In this document: positions 37,501 to 43,858 of the stretch, piece after piece
Layout of the letters: each line of letters begins with the position of its first letter
How positions within the stretch are numbered: the stretch's first letter is position 1
NCBI GenBank assembly: GCA_903813345.2
Contig: CAIIXF020000012.1
Location: 16,360,020-16,424,019 of the forward strand
Source of the DNA: Owenia fusiformis
Lineage: Eukaryota > Annelida > Polychaeta > Sabellida > Oweniidae
Length of the DNA stretch: 64,000 nucleotides
Direction of reading: 5' to 3'
The notes under the pieces: generated by a model
What the model was told of the DNA's origin: nothing
The model's input: only the letters and a program-made list of their open reading frames with translations
The model's database searches: none
Translations under genes and position numbers: made by a program

Positions 37501-38302
37501 CATTCATCAACATAGCCATACCTTGCGAGATAATCTGCTTTTACCTAAATAATGTATAAACGTCAATGTATTTTTTTATTTGGCATCTTTTATGTACTCC
37601 ATACATTTGAGATATAATTTGATGAAGATTTGGACATCTTTTTCGCAAAGGTTCCTAAAATGGGATTAAAAAATCTTCATACGTTTTTATTAAAAAAATC
37701 TCAGAAAAGTCACAAAGAATATATTAGACATTCGGAATCTAAGTGAAAATATGCATTTGTCAGAACAATATTTGAAGACACAGTTTTACAATGCTATAAC
37801 CATGCCTCAAATTATAGTCCAAGACCGACATCTTATACAGTTTGCCAAAAAGATACAAAGGATAAGGTGTCAAGTATATTAGAAGTCTCAAAAAAAGAAA
37901 TAAGTAAGATGAAGAAAAACTAGTTTAGCCTCAAGAAAAGGGGAATTGGGGAAATCTGCCTCTACGAGTATATTCAATTGTATACATATGTTGATCACCC
38001 CTAGAAGATTCTGATTGTTGATTTAGTCAAATCACTGGATTCCTTAATGTAGCCTATAATTGAAAGTTCATCACATTTTTCAGTTTTAAATACCATTTTG
38101 TATAGAAGTTAAACTTATATTTCGTGTGAAAATACCTCAAATAACTTACAGTTTTGCATATTTCGAAAAGGTCCTTGCTGTCGGTCACCTTATAATAATC
38201 AACTCCGTTACATTTGCTCTTCATCTGCTGTTTGAATAAGGATATGTTTCCTGCGAAGCAACATGTGAGACATGACATTACAAAGAAGTGGATTACAGAC
38301 AT
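19296..38302 (-). CDS. Gene B: PQQ-dependent quinoprotein dehydrogenase (membrane glucose dehydrogenase/PVA dehydrogenase-like), fifteen exons
   Basis: Fifteen minus-strand exons join in phase into 2250 nt (749 aa plus stop) if one TGA is set aside. The family oxidises alcohols or sugars with the cofactor pyrroloquinoline quinone in an eight-bladed propeller. Residues 1-17 (MSVIHFFVMSCLTCCFA) look like a signal peptide; residues 18-122 are unrecognised. From residue 123 the enzyme is clear: GGTRYSQLDEINAGNVGNL, TCRGVASWVDP, GVVPAFHARTGEFMWKF, GAGNAWAPL, LVYLPTSS, VHHDVFDYD, GTKMGFIFVLDATNG, VPGEILSPTQPFP, CYEPPWGELHAVDL and the C-terminal DGKQYIVLTAGG. Seven x-x-A/F-x-x-x-T/S-G-x-x-x-W/F propeller repeats are visible. 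Asp422 and Lys449 lie 27 residues apart, the spacing I recall for E. coli mGDH Asp466/Lys493. Codon 200 is TGA (see exon 5). Substrate is not predictable; neighbours give no PQQ biosynthesis genes. Confidence 0.9.
19856..20099 (-). CDS. Gene B exon 14
   Basis: The acceptor is atatgtttag and the donor GTAAAT; 244 nt, phase 1 to 2. It contains CYEPPWGELHAVDLTNGRKL, with the family's C..PPWG.L.AVDL.TG...W, preceded by a less conserved loop with two cysteines. Confidence 0.9.
20704..20839 (-). CDS. Gene B exon 13
   Basis: The acceptor is tttcgattccag and the donor GTAAAT; 136 nt, phase 0 to 1. It encodes PSLWIPGVAGGMNLGGSVAL and VVAATQTFAYR/L. This matches the P.L..PG..GG.NWGG...D......V.T motif of PQQ enzymes. 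Confidence 0.9.
21259..21432 (-). CDS. Gene B exon 12
   Basis: The acceptor is taatgctctag and the donor GTATGC; 174 nt, phase 0 to 0. It begins VPGEILSPTQPFPIDDF and contains DLWGRTSDQEQTC, the family's PGE.LSPTQPFP.........D.WG......C region. The 5.5-kb intron before it holds the TTAA-flanked element. Confidence 0.9.
22795..24690 (-). pseudogene. Non-LTR retrotransposon (LINE) ORF2 C-terminal remnant, split by a MITE
   Basis: Minus-strand frames read MDYGSGVWGYKEFSKPQLVQ, RAMRTFLGLGKYAPLPAIYG, GDMGWIPPNIRHRLEI, then RDRLTRRIFDFDYENAI and, after the MITE, IIEDEFHFLLVCPSYNNLRD. This is the connector and zinc-ribbon end of LINE ORF2. At least one stop and several frame shifts are present, and the RT core is missing, so it is dead. 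Confidence 0.8.
23011..24045. mobile_element. MITE with about 230-bp TIRs, inserted in the LINE remnant
   Basis: TACGAGGGTTGATCATAAAG at the left and its complement at the right. The inverted arms continue through GAAATTTTCACAGAATGT and CAAGGCACCCGGGGC (23011-23245, 23805-24045). The TA ends suit a mariner-type element, and the LINE frame resumes on either side. The internal 560 bp has no open frame. Confidence 0.85.
25022..25216 (-). pseudogene. SWIM-like zinc-finger fragment of a transposase
   Basis: The minus strand encodes TGCCSCPVGSKAVGSCAHG, close to the CxCxxG...GxCAH finger at the end of several eukaryotic DDE transposases. The upstream frame is interrupted. It may be what is left of the enzyme that moved the surrounding 4.9-kb element. 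Identification is by motif only. Confidence 0.45.
25803..25905. repeat. Short foldback
   Basis: CGCCTGGTCCTTACCTAG and CTAGGTAAGAACCAGGCAT are inverted around about 65 bp. Confidence 0.6.
26960..27052 (-). CDS. Gene B exon 11 (PQQ-contacting Lys)
   Basis: The acceptor is gtaaaatttcag and the donor GTATGT; 93 nt, phase 0 to 0. It encodes GTKMGFIFVLDATNGEPVF and KEQPVPSFSE. The Lys of GTK is 27 residues after the catalytic Asp, as expected for the family. Confidence 0.9.
27513..27890. mobile_element. Two linked foldbacks in gene B intron 10
   Basis: The first hairpin (27513-27630) has arms GTCACTATCGTGGCATATAT and GCATATGTGCCACGATAGTGAC. The second, overlapping one pairs TTATAACATACCTATGATGATG (27636) with CATCATCACAGGTATGTTATAA (27864). 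The pattern suggests one composite MITE or two neighbours. Confidence 0.65.
28259..28327 (-). CDS. Gene B exon 10
   Basis: The acceptor is aaacttgtttcag and the donor GTAACG; 69 nt, phase 0 to 0. It encodes DINNQPIVGEITRDGKRRKV and IIQ, the D..AQP.L.......G....V.. segment between the catalytic Asp and Lys. Confidence 0.85.
28646..29075. repeat. Tandem duplication, about 277-bp period
   Basis: The phrase from GACTAAGATACCCCTAAAAT through AACTATTTCCATGTTATTTT occurs at 28646 and again at 28923 with few changes. Confidence 0.8.
29296..29340 (-). pseudogene. Duplicated end of gene B exon 9 with splice donor
   Basis: Minus strand here reads CATGATGTTTTTGACTATG followed by a GTAAGT-like donor. 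This is a diverged copy of CATGATGTGTTTGACTACGTAAGT at the end of exon 9, 70 bp away. No acceptor or full exon accompanies it. Confidence 0.6.
29367..29524 (-). CDS. Gene B exon 9 (catalytic Asp)
   Basis: The acceptor is tttgggttttag and the donor GTAAGT; 158 nt, phase 1 to 0. It encodes LVYLPTSSANIDHMGTHR, GDNHYCNSLVALNVSNGEIV and FVHHDVFDY. The second Asp of HHDVFD corresponds to the catalytic base of E. coli mGDH as I recall the alignment. Confidence 0.9.
29525..30058. other. Gene B intron 8, unclassified part
   Basis: AT-rich intron DNA without recognisable structure. Confidence 0.3.
30059..32456. mobile_element. 2.4-kb long-TIR element in gene B intron 8
   Basis: Its ends ACAGGGTGTTCAAAAAACGC and GCGTTTTTAACACCCTGT are inverted. 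The arms run about 500 bp inward, with AAATCGCTATATCTTGAAAA, AGAAGAGACTGTG and ACTTTACAGTCATGG each matched by complements at 32110-32440. A copy of the first 100 bp repeats directly at about 30245. The middle shares sequence with 8040-8530 and holds a second element. Confidence 0.8.
31169..31967. mobile_element. TA-flanked TIR element nested in 30059-32456
   Basis: The ends TATCGGATGTCCCAAAAAAT and TTTTTTTGGGACACCCGATA are inverted; arms continue through GAGACACTTTTTGCCA and TTTTCTCGGCAACT. The related sequence at 8150-8180 lacks it (an empty site), which fixes the borders and supports a TA or TATA target duplication. Confidence 0.88.
32580..32777 (-). CDS. Gene B exon 8
   Basis: The acceptor is gtttgtattgaag and the donor GTAAGA; 198 nt, phase 1 to 1. 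It contains TPKGVVPAFHARTGEFMWKF, PTDPNDPAMKTY and GAGNAWAPLSGDNELG. These are the propeller repeat and the N-WAPMS-DEELG motif near the cofactor. Confidence 0.9.
32814..32885. mobile_element. Partial GCGCTTT foldback MITE
   Basis: It starts CGTTCACACCAACGGCGCTT like the complete copies at 34518 and 34727, and ends after AAAGCGCCGTTGATGG. It lies 37 bp before exon 8 of gene B. Confidence 0.7.
32987..33065 (-). CDS. Gene B exon 7
   Basis: The acceptor is gtcgatctaaag (weak pyrimidine tract) and the donor GTAAAT; 79 nt, phase 0 to 1. It encodes VASPTVKCMWYLNPPAVVRD and VLILGQ, corresponding to the YY.TSPP.V...V.V.G strand. The frame is fixed by both neighbours. Confidence 0.75.
33350..33771. 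mobile_element. TAGGCTGCG MITE, copy 1 (422 bp)
   Basis: The ends TAGGCTGCGTTTTT and AAAATACAGCCTA are inverted, followed by CTAGTGAATTGCATAATATT and AATATTGCGTAATTCACTAG. TA borders. A second copy is at 35880-36333, and its right part recurs at 38413 in the tandem duplicate. Confidence 0.85.
33905..34067 (-). CDS. Gene B exon 6
   Basis: The acceptor is ttttgtctccag and the donor GTAAAA; 163 nt, phase 2 to 0. It encodes YANTCRGVASWVD, IYLPTIDHRLLAVDAATGQN and CTEFGDK. This is the CRGV..W......C..RI...T.D.RL.ALDA.TG..C..FG signature of the mGDH-type family. Confidence 0.9.
34518..34622. mobile_element. GCGCTTT foldback MITE, complete (105 bp)
   Basis: It is almost a perfect palindrome: TAAAGCTAAGTTCACACCAA at one end and TTGGTGTGAACTTAGCTTTA at the other, with GGCGCTTT/AAAGCGCC words between. 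Confidence 0.88.
34727..34841. mobile_element. GCGCTTT foldback MITE, second copy (115 bp)
   Basis: Same ends as the 34518 copy (AAGCTAAGTTCACACC and its complement) and the same internal AAAGCG words. It is about 105 bp from its relative and 110 bp from gene B exon 5. Confidence 0.88.
34952..35057 (-). CDS. Gene B exon 5, with in-frame TGA
   Basis: The acceptor is ttttgtatcctag and the donor GTGTGT; 106 nt, phase 1 to 2. It reads GNDLLILCTPW, then TGA (35025-35023), then AIVAVNPTTGVEVWRNNDG, the expected first propeller repeat. The family pattern suggests Gly at this place, so GGA to TGA is one base change. A second acceptor (gctattgttgcag, AG at 35014-35013) has the same phase and would skip the stop with loss of about 15 residues. 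It may be a null allele, a sequencing error, or an exon that uses the inner acceptor. Confidence 0.75.
35368..35565 (-). CDS. Gene B exon 4 (start of PQQ propeller)
   Basis: The acceptor is gcgaaatttttctag and the donor GTATTA; 198 nt, phase 1 to 1. It encodes EYWEHYGNLLGGTRYSQLDE and then NVGNLTIAWTFRYG, the classic N-terminal signature of PQQ dehydrogenases (GGD..GTRYSPL.QIN..NV..L..AW). It ends MVDDGSKH, where the family has a short strand leading into the first propeller repeat. Confidence 0.9.
35880..36333. mobile_element. TAGGCTGCG MITE, copy 2 (about 454 bp)
   Basis: Clear relative of 33350-33771 across its whole length, with the same terminal inverted repeats. The tandem duplication breakpoint (35933) is inside it. 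The 129-codon frame that crosses it has no coding support. Confidence 0.85.
36496..36619 (-). CDS. Gene B exon 3, proximal copy
   Basis: The acceptor is tttatttag and the donor GTATGT; 124 nt, phase 0 to 1. It encodes INSSRGIPRKFIHILVDNTG and ends SDCILLN. Together with exon 4 the junction reads ILLN-EYWEHYGN, which leads into the PQQ domain. Confidence 0.7.
36840..37395. mobile_element. TA-flanked TIR element (556 bp) in unit 1
   Basis: The ends TACAGGGTGACCCAAAAAAC and GTTTTTTGGGTCACCCTGTA are inverted, with CGGAACCCTC/GAGGGTTCTG following. It lies in gene B intron 2. Confidence 0.88.
37455..37544 (-). CDS. Gene B exon 2, proximal copy
   Basis: The acceptor is cattatttag and the donor GTACTT; 90 nt, phase 0 to 0. 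It encodes VKADYLARYGYVDEWKCKYF and continues to GIK. This N-terminal region has no family I recognise. Confidence 0.65.
38150..38302 (-). CDS. Gene B exon 1, copy proximal to the catalytic exons (signal peptide)
   Basis: ATG at 38302-38300; the donor GTAAGT follows 38150. The 51 codons start with a 17-residue hydrophobic signal peptide ending CCFA before GNISLFKQQ. An internal acceptor (tgttgcttcgcag) lies exactly at the predicted signal cleavage site and would give phase 1, so this could instead be an internal exon spliced from 47227. I prefer the first-exon reading because the signal peptide is open and in frame. Confidence 0.65.
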
Positions 38303-38975
38303 CGCATCCCCAGGACTCCAAGGTTGTAAATAAGCAGAAAGTCGTAAAAATTGAGGACGTTACATTGTAAATGATCTATGGTTATTTAAACCGATAAAAG
38401 TTAAAGATTGATTATATAATAAGTATTCCCCCTATGTATCACGAAAAAGAACCATATAATGAGCCCAAGCGTTGCAAATTATATGCTTGCACGTTTTCAA
38501 CAAGAACAGTTCATCCAAGCGCACTTAAACCGCTAATTACGTTGTACCAATCTTGTCCGCTGCTTGTGTGTGTCAACCGCGTCGGCTTGTTGCAAGTGCA
38601 CCACAGGAGCTCGATTGCAATAAACCGTGGTGTCTTTCAAAATAATTATGTGAGTGCTACCGCGCCTGAATGAGCTGTTTTGTTGAAAACACACGTAGCG
38701 AGCATGTAATGAGGACTGCAGGGCTTATTGTTCTTTTTAGTGATACCTAAGGAGAAACCTTATTAAAACATTACGCAATGTACTAGCACTGTGGGCATAC
38801 AAAAATACAGTCCAATTCTTGCAAATAGAAACCAGTCAGTATATTTCAAGAAGTATTGATTTGAGTAATGATATAGAATATATGTAACTCAATACACTGT
38901 GTTTATAAGAAAAAGTTAATTAATGAAATTAGAAAAATGGTGTCACTCAATGGATTTACTACTGATTATACATAC

Positions 38976-39099
38976 CATTCAAAAGAATGCAATCACTCAT
39001 TTTGAAGAATCCTTTTTGTTGTGAACTTAATTTGCCAGTGTTGTCAACTAAGATATGAATGAATTTTCGGGGTATTCCTCTAGAAGAGTTGATCTTTAT
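38976..39099 (-). CDS. Gene B exon 3, distal duplicate copy
   Basis: Copy of 36496-36619 with a change KLIS to KLSS. It ends in phase 1. That phase also fits the internal acceptor of exon 1 in the proximal copy, so a long in-frame product carrying the N-terminal segment twice is possible. Confidence 0.5.
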
Positions 39100-39319
39100 C
39101 TAAATAAATAAATCCTAGGTTTAATGATTCATTACTAATACATTATGTTATATTATCAGATTAGTCTCGGAATTTTGATCCCAGATATACATGGACAATA
39201 TTAAGGGTATTTTTGCTATTATCAGTTATACATTGACACCAATGAAGTATAGTTTCCATCAATTGTTTTAGTAACAAATGTTTACAAATTGTGAGAAATT
39301 CTAGGATTAATTTCTAAAC

Positions 39320-39875
39320 TACAGGGTGACCCAAAAAACGGAACCCTCTAAAAGTGTAATAATTTCTTAAATATCTGTCCTATCAACCCTATTTTTTATG
39401 TACAATATAAACTAGAATCTATGGATGATAACATGGTATCAAGTTTGTTACGCAAAATTGATTATTTGTGATATCATGGATGATCTTAGAATGTCTCCAA
39501 TTTCGGAAAATCAACATTGAGACTAAATAAAAATGAAGAATAGGCAATGGTAAAGCACCTGTTAAAAGATCAGATGACTTAAATTCCTGGCCTCTGAGCA
39601 AGAACACCTTAAACGCTGTACGAAATTCCATCCAATGAATTCATTGAGAAATCATTGAGAGAATGATCAGTAGAATGATCAGTCAAGACCATTGCATTAC
39701 ATGTGATTTTAAAGTCAAATGTTAAATAATGGGCTGAAAGAGGAAGAAAAGAGAATTGTTAAACACCTGATTGGAAAAAATGATCAGCTTACACCTATCG
39801 AGGGAGGTTTCTAAGAATGAGGATATGGGAAATTATTTCATTTTTGGAGGGTTCTGTTTTTTGGGTCACCCTGTA
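39320..39875. mobile_element. TA-flanked TIR element (556 bp) in unit 2
   Basis: Duplicate of 36840-37395 carried by the tandem duplication, so it was present before that event. Confidence 0.88.
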
Positions 39876-39934
39876 TATGGCATATAAATCCCTTTGGTTT
39901 CATTCAGGTATATTGCAAGTGTATTATTAAGTAC

Positions 39935-40024
39935 CTTAATACCGAAAATGTCTCCTCTTTTGACAAAATATTTGCATTTCCATTCATCAACATAGCCATA
40001 CCTTGCGAGATAATCTGCTTTTAC
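39935..40024 (-). CDS. Gene B exon 2, distal duplicate copy
   Basis: Identical in coding sequence and splice sites to 37455-37544, 2480 bp away. Phase 0 to 0. Confidence 0.5.
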
Positions 40025-40628
40025 CTAAATAATGTATAAACGTCAATGTATTTTTTTTATTTGGCATCTTTTATGTACTCCATACATTTGAGATATAATT
40101 TGATGAAGATTTGGACATCTTTTTCGCAAAGGTTCCTAAAATGGGATTAAAAAAATCTTCATACGTTTTTATTAAAAAAATCTCAGAAAAGTCACAAAGA
40201 ATATATTAGACATTCGGAATCTAAGTGAAAATATGCATTTGTCAGAACAATATTTGAAGACACAGTTTTACAATGCCATAACCATGCCTCAAATTATAGT
40301 CCAAGACCGACATCTTATACAGTTTGCCAAAAAGATACAAAGGATAAGGTGTCAAGTATATTAGAAGTCTCAAAAAAAGAAATAAGTAAGATGAAGAAAA
40401 ACTAGTTTAGCCTCAAGAAAAGGGGAATTGGGGAAATCTGCCTCTACGAGTATATTCAATTGTATACATATGTTGACCCCTAGAAGATTCTGATTGTTGA
40501 TTTAGTCAAATCACTGGATTCCTTAATGTAGCCTATAATTGAAAGTTCATCACATTTTTCAGTTTTAAATACCATTTTGTATAGAAGTTAAACTTATATT
40601 TCGTGTGAAAATACCTCAAATAACTTAC

Positions 40629-40781
40629 AGTTTTGCATATTTCGAAAAGGTCCTTGCTGTCGGTCACCTTATAATAATCAACTCCGTTACATTTGCTCTT
40701 TATCTGCTGTTTGAATAAGGATATGTTTCCTGCGAAGCAACATGTGAGACATGACATTACAAAGAAGTGGATTACAGACAT
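40629..40781 (-). CDS. Gene B exon 1, distal duplicate copy
   Basis: Near-identical copy of 38150-38302 in the upstream tandem unit. It differs by one visible amino acid (QQIKSKC rather than QQMKSKC). ATG, internal acceptor and GTAAGT donor are all kept. It may act as an alternative first exon, be spliced to exons 2 and 3 of its own copy, or be unused. Confidence 0.5.
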
Positions 40782-40891
40782 CGCATCCCCAGGACTCCAA
40801 GGTTGTAAATAAGCAGAAAGTCGTAAAAATTGAGGACGTTACATTGTAAATGATTTATGGTTATTTAAACCGATAAAAGTTAAAGATTGAT

Positions 40892-42455
40892 TAGCATAGG
40901 CCTGAGTTATTTATTTATGATTATGAAATGAGTTACAAAATCGATTATTATATATTCCTATGTTGGTTTAAAACATAACATCTATCAACATACACTGTAG
41001 CACCATATGCAGCCGGTGCATGCAGAAAACCCTTGGTGTGGATATCATGTGCGCGCAGTGCGGAGTTAGCAGTCATTTTTGAATTTGAATTTGTTATATA
41101 TATATAAACTAGCCGTGTTTGGTATTCGATTATATTCACACATGTGAAGATAAAACCAAATAAAAATGAAGTATAAGTTGATAGTTGTGAACCTCATTTT
41201 ATAGCGACGCAATGACTTGAGGCAATAGAATAAGTAGACTAGATGATTTTTGGTAGATATTTTATATTTATGGGACAATTTACGATAATTGATATTTTGA
41301 AAACCTGTTGTTGTACTAGAGACTGCAACATATACAGTATGTTGATTTCATGTTGACTAGACTTTAAGCAATCATTACTACAAGGTACCTGTTTGGAATA
41401 TTGCTTATCTTTTTAAAAAATATCACTTTAATGATGGATTTTTAGACAATTAAGAATTTTTTTTCGGCAAATATAAACTCGGATTTCTTAACATAGAATG
41501 TATCGATTGCGTCGATATTTTTGAGCATGTTAATAAAATGTATGTGCTACCAACTCTTGAGAGCGGGATGTTTGATATGTCTTAGTCACATAATTAAGTA
41601 TGTTTTACTATATGTATACGATTTGTCAAATATTTGTATCCTCCAACACATCGGACATATTAATACACTATTGATGCATTATTTTGGTGAAAGCTATGCC
41701 CCAAGGTACATTTTGATGACACATCTTCGATTGCAGACGATGGAGATATATGATCGAGTGTAGGTATTTCTGTCGTGAATTCAAGTTGTCTAGATGAGCC
41801 TGTCCAATATTTTGTATCCTCCAAACATTAAAATATCATCTTTTGGAAAAAATATTTTTAGATTCTTATTTTGAGAAATGAAAAAACTTAATAAAAGTGT
41901 TTAGATCATCATTATTTAATTTTTGAATTATTTGAGTTGTCTTTGTAAAACTTTATTAGGTATGTGTTGGAGGATACAAAATGGCTTTAAAATTATGTGA
42001 AATATAAACGTACAATCAAAAGTTAGTTGTTTTCATATTTTTATGATTATATTTAAAATTACAGCAAAGAATGATTCATTGCCAAACCAAGAAACAATAT
42101 ATTTCACTCTCAGTTTCACATGTGATCATGTTATAACTTTGTGGGAATAGCGATGCATTTAACCTTTACATTTCTATTCACAATGCTATGCTTTCTTTTA
42201 TTTCAATGACCGACACATAACCATACAACTTTGAATGATGTTTTTCATTCCCTCATTGCCCACGCTGCGTGTCTTTTGATGATATCATATTTTGAATGCC
42301 ATTTGACGTTCCCTATGATGAATGTTTGGCCTTTACCCGAAATGATAAATGTTGCTTGCTAATCTTAGTCATTATAAGTGCCAGAATACTTTTATATCGA
42401 TTCCAAAGAAAATGATTGCATCCATTGCAATCTTTAATACTTCACATACGAGATA
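40892..42455. other. Upstream of the gene B duplicate; mostly unclassified
   Basis: It may contain the promoter of the distal first exon; no box is certain. A small inverted pair (TTTGTATCCTCCAACACAT at about 41635, ATGTGTTGGAGGATACAAA at about 41963) suggests a decayed foldback, with a third TTTGTATCCTCCAA copy at 41814. Confidence 0.4.
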
Positions 42456-43740
42456 TACAGGGTGGGCCAAAAAAACAATACCCAACTTTAAATCAGAATG
42501 AAAATAGCTATGTTCAATATCATACATTGATTTACAGGGTGGTCCAAAAAAGTGAAACCCTGCAACTGGCCATATTTCCCTTATTACTTGCAGGAACTTT
42601 TTTTCATTTTCACATGTTGTAGAGGAAGGTCTAAAATTTATGTTGATACCATACATTTTTCTTAGTCTTGAAATTTGCAGAAATTATAAGCCTTAACCAA
42701 ACATTACTGAAAATGGACAAATTGTGATTTTCAATATCCGCGATTCTTCAACCCTTTAACACCTTTCCCCTGAGAATTTTTTAAGCTGCTGTCTTAAAGA
42801 ACTAATATTTTCTGACTTTGTTCAATTTTAAATCTTGCACATTATGGCTTAAAACTAGCATCCTACATTTGTTAGTTGCAAAGTTATTGTGATCCAAAGA
42901 AATGTGCTGAGCTTCCACAGACGAAAACATTTTCCAGTGAAATCATGAACATACCCCTATATGATCTTGAAATGTCAATATCTTCATAAATCATGGACCA
43001 ATTCTTATGATATATGGCTCAAAACATTGAATATTGGATTTTCTTTTGATTTTTTAAAGATATTTGATGAAGGGGTTATCAGATTCCTGGTCACAGGGGG
43101 CAAGTTCCTTCCATAAGAGACCCCTCTCTAACTGTTGATGTAGGTAACATACCCCTGAACTGTTGAACAGTTAAAAATGCTTCAAAATGATCAATGAAAG
43201 TGTGAAATGTGTTTTCTGCTTGAATAGTGTCCCTTTTGTCATATGGTAGGGTTTTAAACTTATATCTCTAACTGAAAGCTGTTTAAGATTATCCAATGTG
43301 TTTCAACAATTTCCATGATTCACATTTGTAAAATTTTGTACAATATCTAATTTCCAGGCATGTTTGTTAAACGCTTGTAATTTTTTCAAAATTTAAGACT
43401 AAGAATAAATTATGGCATCAACCAAAATTTTAGACCTTTCTCTACAACATGTGATAATATGAGCCAACTCATGCATGAATTAAGAAAATTGTAGCCTGTT
43501 GCAGGGGTTCACTTGTTTTGGACCACCCTGTATATATCATTTTGAAGGTAATCCATTTTCGAACAATTTGGTATATAACACTATGTCATGAAATCAATAT
43601 TAAAGTTTTATTATGCTTATTTGGGAGGCCGGGTAGGTATTTAAGGTTTCCAGATTTGCGGAATAATGTTAATTTTTTTATTTATAGAATATCATTTTGT
43701 TAGGTGAATACATGCTTGTATATTTGCATATTGTGTGACT
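42456..43740. mobile_element. Outer element interrupted by a second TIR element
   Basis: It starts TACAGGGTGGGCCAAAAAAAC. After the inner element it resumes at about 43533 with AAGGTAATCCATTTTCGAAC and GGAGGCCGGGTAGGTATTTA, which match (reversed) 46256-46500. The right end is not clear, so the boundary is approximate. Confidence 0.65.
42533..43532. mobile_element. 1.0-kb TA-flanked TIR element nested in the outer one
   Basis: The ends TACAGGGTGGTCCAAAAAAG and TTTTGGACCACCCTGTA are inverted, then GTGAAACCCTGCAAC against GTTGCAGGGGTTCAC. It interrupts sequence that is continuous in the relative at 46256-46500. Confidence 0.88.
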
Positions 43741-43816
43741 AAACTTATTGTTTATGAATTTTAGTGTTGTTTATTAGACTCCAGATGTCAATCTGGAGTC
43801 TATTGTTTTTGCCAGT

Positions 43817-43858
43817 ATTCTTCTTATTCTTATTCTTATTCTTATTCTTATTATTCTT
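43817..43858. repeat. TTCTTA microsatellite
   Basis: Run of CTTATT units just inside the 43774 element. Confidence 0.85.

Larger units (their letters stand above)
35933..38412. repeat. Tandem duplication unit 1 (2480 bp, gene B 5' exons)
   Basis: This unit is repeated immediately downstream at 38413-40891, offset 2480 bp. I see only scattered single-base differences and one-base indels in homopolymers, plus a 2-3 bp deletion near 40474. The left breakpoint is inside a MITE (35880-36333), at an atataataagtattcc stretch. Each unit carries exons 1-3 of gene B and a TA-flanked TIR element. Confidence 0.95.
38413..40891. repeat. Tandem duplication unit 2
   Basis: Second copy of the 2480-bp unit. 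It starts with the truncated MITE and ends at gttaaagattgatta, the same sequence that borders the unit junction at 38413. High identity means a recent event or an assembly duplication of two haplotypes. Confidence 0.95.
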
